Below, one piece after another: positions 1-5,964 of a DNA stretch of 10,889 nt (the stretch's first letter is position 1; every line of letters begins with the position of its first letter). Under the pieces are notes generated by a model. It did not search any database and was not told the origin of the DNA. It saw only the letters and a list, made by a program, of their open reading frames with translations. The position numbers were made by a program, and so were the translations under genes. The DNA comes from Rikenellaceae bacterium (lineage in GTDB: Bacteria > Bacteroidota > Bacteroidia > Bacteroidales > Rikenellaceae): assembly GCA_020859745.1 (NCBI GenBank), contig JAJBVQ010000091.1, positions 1 through 10,889 of the forward strand. The letters are read 5' to 3'.

Positions 1-2
1 AA

Positions 3-887
3 CGCAAACCGTATGGAAAACCGGGGGGCCGCACTTTCGGTAAACCAAACAGGATGCCTTATCCCCCGAAACCGGACGGCGACACGAAAGAACGGGACGA
101 ACGTGTGCCGGAGAATATCATTTTCGGCATCCATCCGGTACGCGAAGCGATAGAGGTTGGGACGGAGATCGAAAAGATCTATTTCCGCAAGACGGCAGGC
201 GAATCGCTGACGGCGGCGGAGCGCACGAACATCGGCGCGGCGGATGCCTTGCGCGCACAAGCTGAGGAAGCGGGAATTCATATTCAGGAGGTGCCGGTGG
301 AAAAGCTGAACCGGCTGACCCGCAACGGGAACCACCAAGGGGTCGTGGCCGTCGTGGCGGCGATCGCCTACAAAGACATCAACGAACTGGCCGAGGAACT
401 TGAAGCGCAGATCGCCGCGGGCGATGCGCCGCTGGTGATGCTAATGGATTCGGTGACCGACATCCGCAACTTCGGGGCCATCGCCCGGAGCGCGGAGTGC
501 GCGGGAGCCGCGGCGCTTATTATGCCGGCCAAAAATTCGGCCCCGGTCAATGCCGAGGCGATCAAAAGCTCGGCCGGGGCGCTGACCCTGATCCCGGTCA
601 GCCGCGTGGGCTCCCTGAAAGGGGCCATCGCTTTGCTGAAGAATATCGGCATGCAGTGCGTGGCGGCGACGGAAAAGAGCGACACGCTCGTTTACGAGGC
701 CGATTTCACCAAACCCACCGTCATCGTGATGGGGGCCGAGGACAAGGGCATCTCGCGCGATATACTGAACCTGTGCGACATACAGGCCGGAATACCGCTT
801 GTGGGGCGGATCGAGTCGCTGAACGTCAGCGCAGCGGCGGCGGTCATCCTGTTCGAGGCACGGCGGCAACGGTTCGAAAACCAATAG
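3..887 (+). CDS. rlmB: 23S rRNA 2'-O-methyltransferase, SpoU/TrmH family (RlmB-like); 5' end probably outside window
   Basis: This SPOUT-class enzyme transfers a methyl group from S-adenosylmethionine to a ribose 2'-OH; RlmB acts on 23S rRNA (G2251 in E. coli). Numbering is from the ATG at 54. An N-terminal substrate-binding domain (about 21-105) begins with NIIFGIHPVREAI. The knotted SpoU methylase domain (about 125-270) carries the three family motifs: NFGAIARSAECAG (139-151), VMGAEDKGIS (225-234) and IPLVGRIESLNVSAAAA (247-263). The stop is at 885-887. The frame stays open from base 3 through base 54 and encodes a Gly/Lys/Pro/Arg-rich stretch, and no ribosome binding site precedes the ATG at 54. 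I therefore think translation starts upstream of the window with a basic low-complexity tail; a start at 54 (277 aa) is the alternative. Family assignment is firm. The exact target nucleotide is inferred, and a paralogue such as TrmH is less likely given the N-terminal domain. Confidence 0.9.
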   Translation, partial: RKPYGKPGGRTFGKPNRMPYPPKPDGDTKERDERVPENIIFGIHPVREAIEVGTEIEKIYFRKTAGESLTAAERTNIGAADALRAQAEEAGIHIQEVPVEKLNRLTRNGNHQGVVAVVAAIAYKDINELAEELEAQIAAGDAPLVMLMDSVTDIRNFGAIARSAECAGAAALIMPAKNSAPVNAEAIKSSAGALTLIPVSRVGSLKGAIALLKNIGMQCVAATEKSDTLVYEADFTKPTVIVMGAEDKGISRDILNLCDIQAGIPLVGRIESLNVSAAAAVILFEARRQRFENQ

Positions 888-975
888 GTCATCCCTTATA
901 TCGGAATGCCCCGTCCCGCTTGCCGTTACCGCTTATAAAAAAGCGAGCCGATGGCTACAAAGCAGAAAAAAGTTC

Positions 976-983
976 TATATTTG
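976..983 (+). promoter_or_regulatory. Candidate -7 promoter element of uppS
   Basis: TATATTTG matches the Bacteroidota primary-sigma -7 consensus TAnnTTTG exactly. It lies in the gap after rlmB, in a locally AT-rich patch. No clear TTG-type -33 element is visible about 20 bases upstream. Transcription would start near base 990 and give a leader of about 90 bases before the uppS ATG at 1079. Confidence 0.55.
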
Positions 984-1019
984 CGTGTTGCATAGTGTGA
1001 CAAGCCCACACCGCAGGGA

Positions 1020-1052
1020 CGTTTCCCGCTTTTCCGAACCTTACGGGATACG
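1020..1052 (+). other. Imperfect hairpin in the presumed uppS leader
   Basis: Bases 1020-1028 (CGTTTCCCG) pair with 1044-1052 (CGGGATACG) as a nine-position stem with one internal T-T mismatch and a 15-base loop. It falls between the candidate promoter and the uppS start. No T-run follows, so it is not an intrinsic terminator. A regulatory role is speculative. Confidence 0.25.
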
Positions 1053-1078
1053 GCAAGGGGAGACCGTGTTGATTATTT

Positions 1079-1825
1079 ATGGTACAGAACGACAACCACA
1101 TACCTTCCGCACCGACGCTTGACAAAGTGCCGCAGCACGTAGCCGTCATTATGGACGGCAACGGGCGGTGGGCGAAAGACCAGGGCGAAGAGCGCCTTTA
1201 CGGCCACCGGCACGGCGTGGAAGCCGTGCGCGGCGTGGTACAGACCGCGGCGGAGGCGGGTGTCAGGTACCTGACCATATACGCTTTCTCGACCGAGAAC
1301 TGGGGCCGGCCCGCCGAAGAGGTGGACGGCATCATGTCCCTGATCGCACAGGCCATACTCTCCGAACTGGACACCTTGACCGGCGCCGGGATACGGATGC
1401 GGTTCATCGGCGATCTCGCTTCGCTGCCCGCTTCTTTGCAGGAGAGCATTCGCATCGCCGAGGCTGCGGTTATTCCGGCGGAAAAACTGCGGATGACCCT
1501 GAACATAGCCCTCAACTACAGTTCCCGCTGGGAATTGACCCGGGCCATGCAACAAATCGCTGTAGCCGTGAAAGACGGGAGCCTCCGGCCGGAAGAGATC
1601 ACCCAGGAAACCGTTTCGAACCACCTGGCCACCGCCGGCATGCCGGACCCGGAGCTGCTGATCCGCACCAGCGGAGAGTTGCGCCTGAGCAATTTCCTGC
1701 TCTGGCAACTGTCATACACCGAACTATACTTCACCGACACCCTGTGGCCGGCGTTCGGAAGGGACCAGATGCTGGCCGCCCTCCGGGAATACGGACGGCG
1801 CAAACGCCGCTTCGGACGCCTATAA
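1079..1825 (+). CDS. uppS: Isoprenyl transferase / undecaprenyl diphosphate synthase
   Basis: This cis-prenyltransferase adds isopentenyl diphosphate units to farnesyl diphosphate and makes the C55 carrier lipid for peptidoglycan and surface polysaccharides. It acts in the cytoplasm at the membrane face. All family motifs are present: MDGNGRWA (25-32) with the metal-binding Asp26, YGHRHG (41-46), YAFSTENWGRP (68-78), LNIALNYSSRWEL (141-153), and the C-terminal LLIRTSGELRLSNFLLWQ (193-210) followed by ELYFTDTLWPAF. At 248 aa it is the usual length. The ATG at 1079 is the only plausible start, because an in-frame TGA lies at 1070 and the next Met is inside the catalytic motif. A purine-rich AAGGGGAGA ends 15 bases before the ATG, too far for a good Shine-Dalgarno. 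It probably leads the uppS-bamA-ompH unit, with bamA 32 bases downstream. Confidence 0.97.
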   Translation: MVQNDNHIPSAPTLDKVPQHVAVIMDGNGRWAKDQGEERLYGHRHGVEAVRGVVQTAAEAGVRYLTIYAFSTENWGRPAEEVDGIMSLIAQAILSELDTLTGAGIRMRFIGDLASLPASLQESIRIAEAAVIPAEKLRMTLNIALNYSSRWELTRAMQQIAVAVKDGSLRPEEITQETVSNHLATAGMPDPELLIRTSGELRLSNFLLWQLSYTELYFTDTLWPAFGRDQMLAALREYGRRKRRFGRL

Positions 1826-1857
1826 ACCACTCCAAACCCAGATCACAAGAGAGACTA

Positions 1858-4455
1858 ATGAGGATTGCAAGACGACTGATTTTCGCGACACTGGTCACCA
1901 TGATATGGGCCGCACTCCCGGCCCGAGCCCAACAGATAGCCATTCCAGACTCCATTTCCCGCGCCATGGCGACCGTTATGCCGATCTACGACTCTCTGCT
2001 CGGCGGTTCCGTGGAAAACGAACTCGACGTCCTGCCCCGCGTGGATTACAGCGAGACGCCGAAGCCCTATATCGTAGGGAAAGTGAGGGTGCACGGGGCC
2101 GTGGCGGTAGACCCGCAGATGATCATCGACAATCTGGGGATTTCGGCCGGAGATACGATCATGGTGCCGGGCGACGCCATTACGATCGCCACCCGCGGAC
2201 TGCTCGACCGGCGGTTTTTCGCCAACATGAAAGTGGCGACCTCGTTCCGGGCCGACACCATCGACCTGGATCTTTACCTGCGCGAGCGGATACAGGTGCG
2301 CGGCTGGGACTTTATCGGTATCAAAAGCGGCGAAAAGAAAGAACTTCAAGAGAAACTGCGGCTGCGGCAGAACGGGGAGCTGTCGGACTACCTGCTCTCC
2401 ACCTGCATGGACCTGATCCGCAAATACTACGACGACAAAGCGTTCCGTAACGCCAAGATCAGCTATACCGTCACCCCGGACACCTTGATTAAGACGGCGG
2501 TGATCGTACATTTCAATATCGATAGAGGGGACAAGGTGCGCATCGGCGAGATCCGGTTCGAAGGCAACGACAACCTCTCCGCCAAAAAGCTGGCCCGGTC
2601 GATGAAAAAGACCCACAAGGTCGGCATCAACTTCCTGCGCAGCTCCAAGTTCAAGGAAAAAGACTTCGAGGAAGACCTCGAAAACGTACGCAATTACGCC
2701 CGCTCGCAGGGGTACAGGGACGCCGTGATCGTGGACGACTCCACCTACGCCGTTCCGGGCAAGCCCAAGCGGATGGGTATTTACATCAAACTGCACGAGG
2801 GGGATAAATACCACTACCGGAACATCACCTGGCTGGGAAACACGATCTATCCCACTTCCATGCTGGAACAAATGGTCGGTCTGCAACCGGGGGACGTGTA
2901 CGACAGCGAGACCATGAACACCCGCCTGAACGGGCAAAGTCCCATGGACATGTCCATCGCCAACACCTATAAAGACCGGGGGTACCTGGCCTTTATGGCC
3001 GACCCGGTCGAGACCGTCGTGCCGGGCGACTCGGTGGATGTCGAGATCCGCATCATCGAAGGCAGCCAGTTCCGGATCAAGAACGTCACTTTCGACGGGA
3101 ACACCCGCACCAACGACCATGTGATCCGGCGGGAACTCTCCACTATGCCGGGCGAGCTGTACAGCCAGGCATTGCTCATGCGGACTTACCAGAGATTGGC
3201 CTCGATGGGGCAGTTCGACGCCGAGACCCTGCTGCCGAACGTCAATCCGAATATCCAGCAGGAGCTTGTGGACATCAACTACTCGCTCAAAGAGGTGCCG
3301 AACGACCAGCTGGAACTTTCCGGAGGTTGGGGAGCCGGGATGTTCATCGCCTCGGTGGGGATCAACTTCACCAACGTTTCGCTGCGCAAATTCTTCAACA
3401 AAAAAGCCTGGCGGCCTTATCCGGCGGGGGATAACCAGACCATCGGGCTGAAAGTGCAGACCAACGGGAGCTACTACCGGGCTTTGTCAGTCAACTTTAT
3501 CGAACCCTGGCTCGGCGGCCGCAAGCCGACATCGCTCTCCGTATCGTTCTATACCTCGCGGGAGACAAACGCCTACTATATCGGCCAGAAAGCAACGGCC
3601 CACTTCGGAACCATCGGGGGTACCATCGGCATCGGCAAGCGGCTCAACTGGCCCGACCCGAACTTCGTGCTCTCCGTGGGGCTGACCATTCAGAGCTACC
3701 GCCTCTACAACTGGGACTACTTCATCGTCAAGGACGGCACCTGCAACACGCTGGCCCTGAATCTGGGGATTTCGCGAAACTCGGTGGACGACATCATGCA
3801 ATACCCGACGACCGGGTCTAAATTCGACCTGTCGGTGGCTGCGACTCCGCCCTGGTCGGCATTCGACGGCAAGGACTACAGCAAGCCGATGACGGACAAG
3901 GAGCGCTACCACTGGATCGAATACCACAAATGGAAATTCAACGCCCAATGGTTCGTGCCGCTCTCCGCGAATAACAAACTGGTGCTCATGGCCCGCGCGC
4001 AATTCGGCTACCTGGGCAGCTACAACAAGCACAAACCCTCGCCGTTCGAAGGTTTCCAGATGGGCGGCGACGGCCTTTCGGGGTACAGCCTTTATGGGGT
4101 GGAGACCGTCGGCCTGCGCGGGTACAAGAACAACGCACTGACTCCGTTGGCCGATTATGGGGTGTATGCCCGCATCTTCAGCAAATACACCATCGAGATG
4201 CGCTATCCGCTGGTAAGGACGGGCGGGACTTTGGTTTACGCGTTGGCGTTCGGCGAAGCCGGGAACGCCTTCCAGCAACTCTCCGAATTCAAACCCTTCA
4301 GCCTCAAGCGGGCGGCGGGGATCGGCCTGCGCGTCTACCTGCCCTACCTCGGTATGCTGGGGATCGACTGGGGCTACGGGTTCGACAAGACCAACGACTC
4401 GAACGGCAAGGCCGCCGGCGGAAAATTCAGCTTCTCGCTGGGCCAGACTTTTTAA
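1858..4455 (+). CDS. bamA: Outer membrane protein assembly factor BamA (Omp85 family)
   Basis: BamA is the essential insertase that folds and inserts beta-barrel proteins into the outer membrane. The 865-aa product opens with a basic, hydrophobic signal peptide (MRIARRLIFATLV..., likely cut after ARA near residue 24). Five POTRA repeats follow, beginning at roughly 69, 145, 225, 317 and 404. The C-terminal 16-strand barrel region starts near 484. Within it, LRGY (753-756) corresponds to the conserved VRGF-type motif of the L6 loop that reaches into the barrel. The protein ends in Gly-Gln-Thr-Phe, the terminal aromatic beta-signal of outer-membrane proteins. The frame is open far upstream through uppS, but the signal peptide and a purine-rich GAGAG just before 1858 fix the start there. 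The gap from uppS is 32 bases. It sits directly before an ompH/skp gene, as in E. coli. TamA or another Omp85 member is unlikely given five POTRAs and this context. Confidence 0.96.
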   Translation: MRIARRLIFATLVTMIWAALPARAQQIAIPDSISRAMATVMPIYDSLLGGSVENELDVLPRVDYSETPKPYIVGKVRVHGAVAVDPQMIIDNLGISAGDTIMVPGDAITIATRGLLDRRFFANMKVATSFRADTIDLDLYLRERIQVRGWDFIGIKSGEKKELQEKLRLRQNGELSDYLLSTCMDLIRKYYDDKAFRNAKISYTVTPDTLIKTAVIVHFNIDRGDKVRIGEIRFEGNDNLSAKKLARSMKKTHKVGINFLRSSKFKEKDFEEDLENVRNYARSQGYRDAVIVDDSTYAVPGKPKRMGIYIKLHEGDKYHYRNITWLGNTIYPTSMLEQMVGLQPGDVYDSETMNTRLNGQSPMDMSIANTYKDRGYLAFMADPVETVVPGDSVDVEIRIIEGSQFRIKNVTFDGNTRTNDHVIRRELSTMPGELYSQALLMRTYQRLASMGQFDAETLLPNVNPNIQQELVDINYSLKEVPNDQLELSGGWGAGMFIASVGINFTNVSLRKFFNKKAWRPYPAGDNQTIGLKVQTNGSYYRALSVNFIEPWLGGRKPTSLSVSFYTSRETNAYYIGQKATAHFGTIGGTIGIGKRLNWPDPNFVLSVGLTIQSYRLYNWDYFIVKDGTCNTLALNLGISRNSVDDIMQYPTTGSKFDLSVAATPPWSAFDGKDYSKPMTDKERYHWIEYHKWKFNAQWFVPLSANNKLVLMARAQFGYLGSYNKHKPSPFEGFQMGGDGLSGYSLYGVETVGLRGYKNNALTPLADYGVYARIFSKYTIEMRYPLVRTGGTLVYALAFGEAGNAFQQLSEFKPFSLKRAAGIGLRVYLPYLGMLGIDWGYGFDKTNDSNGKAAGGKFSFSLGQTF

Positions 4456-4525
4456 TCTCGAAAAAAAGCACGACGTTTGTATAAAGACAACAACTGAAAA
4501 ATTAATAACACAAGATCCAACGACT

Positions 4526-5056
4526 ATGAAAATCTCACAGAAACTGACCTTCGCGCTGGCCGCAGCAGCTGCATTCCTGTTCATCGGAACGGGTTCGGCC
4601 AACGCACAGCAGAAATTCGGTTACCTCAATTCGCAGGAACTGATCGCATCCATGCCGGAAACCGATTCCGTGCAGAGCAAAATGAACGACCTGGGCAAAG
4701 AGCTCGAAAGCCAGTTCACCGCCATGCGTACCGAAATGACCTCCAAGGCGCAGGAACTGCAAAATAACCTGAGCACTCTGTCCGAAACCGTCCGCAAACA
4801 GAAAGAGAAAGACCTTTTCGACCTGCAGACCCGCATCGAAGAGTTCCAGCAGTCCGCGAACCAGGAGCTCCAGACCAAACAGGCAGAACTGCTTAAACCG
4901 GTTATGGAGAAAGCACAGGCCGCTATCACCAAGGTAGCCAAAGAGCAAAGCCTGACCGCCGTATTCGACCTGGCCGCTGGCCCGCTGCTCTACTACAACG
5001 AAGCGCAGATGACCAACCTCCTGCCGCTGGTAAAGCAATCGCTCGGGATCAAGTAA
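4526..5056 (+). CDS. skp: OmpH/Skp-family periplasmic chaperone
   Basis: Skp/OmpH proteins are trimeric periplasmic holdases that keep unfolded outer-membrane proteins soluble on the way to BamA. The 176-aa precursor has a classical signal peptide (MKISQKLTFALAAAAAFLF..., cut near ANA, residue 27). The mature start KFGYLNSQELIASMPE is typical of the family's first beta-strand. Residues about 48-140 form a long, Glu/Gln/Lys-rich coiled coil, the tentacle arms. A hydrophobic segment with TAVFDLAAGPLLYYNE (144-159) completes the body domain. It lies 70 bases after bamA in an A-rich leader with no Shine-Dalgarno. The mature part counts about 17 Lys/Arg against 20 Asp/Glu, so it is mildly acidic, unlike the cationic E. 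coli Skp. A strong terminator follows 23 bases after the stop, so it ends the unit. The family call is secure from sequence and from its place after bamA. Confidence 0.93.
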   Translation: MKISQKLTFALAAAAAFLFIGTGSANAQQKFGYLNSQELIASMPETDSVQSKMNDLGKELESQFTAMRTEMTSKAQELQNNLSTLSETVRKQKEKDLFDLQTRIEEFQQSANQELQTKQAELLKPVMEKAQAAITKVAKEQSLTAVFDLAAGPLLYYNEAQMTNLLPLVKQSLGIK

Positions 5057-5079
5057 ACATTCCCTTTACGGGATATACG

Positions 5080-5119
5080 GCGTGGGGCTCCGAAAATTTT
5101 CGGAGCCCCACGCTTTTTT
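5080..5119 (+). terminator. Intrinsic terminator after ompH/skp
   Basis: Bases 5080-5096 and 5097-5113 are perfect inverted repeats (17 bp, arms starting GCGTGGGGCTCCG), with an AAAATTTT centre that would form the loop. Six T residues (5114-5119) follow immediately. No matching A-run lies upstream, so the signal points along the + strand. It closes the uppS-bamA-ompH unit. Confidence 0.95.
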
Positions 5120-5120
5120 G

Positions 5121-5128
5121 TATCTTTG
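5121..5128 (+). promoter_or_regulatory. -7 promoter element of murI-ftsK-lolA
   Basis: TATCTTTG is an exact match to the Bacteroidota -7 consensus TAnnTTTG. It begins two bases after the terminator T-run. The -33 region would fall in the terminator's own TTTTC (5097-5101), only a partial match to the TTTG-type element. Transcription would start near 5135 and leave a leader of about 16 bases before murI. Confidence 0.7.
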
Positions 5129-5150
5129 CTAACCGTAACCACAGGCAAAC

Positions 5151-5963
5151 ATGACCTCCGGCAACCGCTCCCCCATCGGCATCATAGACTCCGGCATGGG
5201 CGGCATCACCATCTGGACCGAGATCGTCCGGACGATGCCGCAGGAGGAGGTCGTATATTGGGCTGACAGCGCTAACTGCCCCTACGGGGGGAAAAGTCGA
5301 CAGGAGATCGAATCGCTCGTCGCAGCAGGCGTGGAGAGACTGGTGCGGGAAGGGGTCAAGATCATCGTCATCGCCTGCAACACCGCTACCACCGCCGCCA
5401 TAGGGAACTTGAGAGAAAGATGGCCCGGACTGCCCTTCGTAGGGCTGGAACCCGCCGTCAAACCGGCGGCACTTTCAACCAAGAGCGGAGTGATCGGAGT
5501 ACTCGGCACGGCATATACCGTCAACAGCGATATGTTCCGCCGGACCGCTGAAAAATACGCTTCCGGCGTACGAATTATCGCCACCGCCGGGAACGGACTG
5601 GTCGAACAGGTCGAGAAAGGTTTGGAGGATGCCCCCGAAACGGAAACGCTGCTGCGCGCCTATATCGAACCGATGCTGGCCGAAGGGGCTGACAAACTCG
5701 TGCTCGCCTGCACCCACTATCCGCTGCTGACCGCAGCGATACGCCGCATTATCGGCAGCCGGGAGATGGAGATCATCAACCCGGCCCCGGCCATCGCCCG
5801 GCACACCCTCGAATTGCTCCGGGAACGGAATTTGCTGACCGACAGTACCGAGTTAGGAGTCCATCGCTTCATCGGAAGCGGGGATCAAGAAGATATCGAA
5901 CGGCTCAAGGCAAGGGCGCAGCAATACAAAAACAGCTATAACGAAACGGGGAACGGCAAATAA
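5151..5963 (+). CDS. murI: Glutamate racemase
   Basis: MurI interconverts L- and D-glutamate without a cofactor and supplies the D-glutamate that MurD adds to UDP-MurNAc-L-Ala in the cytoplasm. The 270-aa product has the hallmark residues of the Asp/Glu racemase fold: IIDSGMGG (11-18) with Asp13-Ser14, ADSANCPYG (38-46), the first catalytic cysteine in IACNTAT (Cys76), the conserved Glu of GLVEQVEKG (149-157), and the second catalytic cysteine in LACTHYPLL (Cys187 with Thr188-His189). Length is normal. The ATG at 5151 lies about 16 bases from the predicted transcription start; the preceding ACAGG is a weak ribosome site at best. One base separates its stop from the ftsK ATG, so the two are almost certainly co-transcribed and probably translationally coupled. 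Aspartate racemase is excluded by the MurI-type motifs. Confidence 0.97.
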   Translation: MTSGNRSPIGIIDSGMGGITIWTEIVRTMPQEEVVYWADSANCPYGGKSRQEIESLVAAGVERLVREGVKIIVIACNTATTAAIGNLRERWPGLPFVGLEPAVKPAALSTKSGVIGVLGTAYTVNSDMFRRTAEKYASGVRIIATAGNGLVEQVEKGLEDAPETETLLRAYIEPMLAEGADKLVLACTHYPLLTAAIRRIIGSREMEIINPAPAIARHTLELLRERNLLTDSTELGVHRFIGSGDQEDIERLKARAQQYKNSYNETGNGK

Positions 5964-5964
5964 A

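Noticed and set aside
930..945. A short CGCTT/AAGCG inverted repeat after rlmB
   Set aside because: The stem is only five base pairs and no T-run follows on either strand, so it is not supported as a terminator.
497..1000. A 167-codon + strand frame overlapping rlmB out of frame
   Set aside because: It is Gly/Arg-rich frame-shifted coding sequence over the SpoU domain, without start signals or motifs.
1855..3120. A 421-codon open frame on the - strand opposite bamA
   Set aside because: It lies wholly over a well-supported bamA frame, has no recognisable domain, and is the kind of long antisense frame that GC-rich codon bias produces.
3487..4602. A 371-codon - strand frame opposite the bamA barrel and the start of skp
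   Set aside because: It is antisense to two real genes, contains no family motif, and its composition mirrors the complementary codons.
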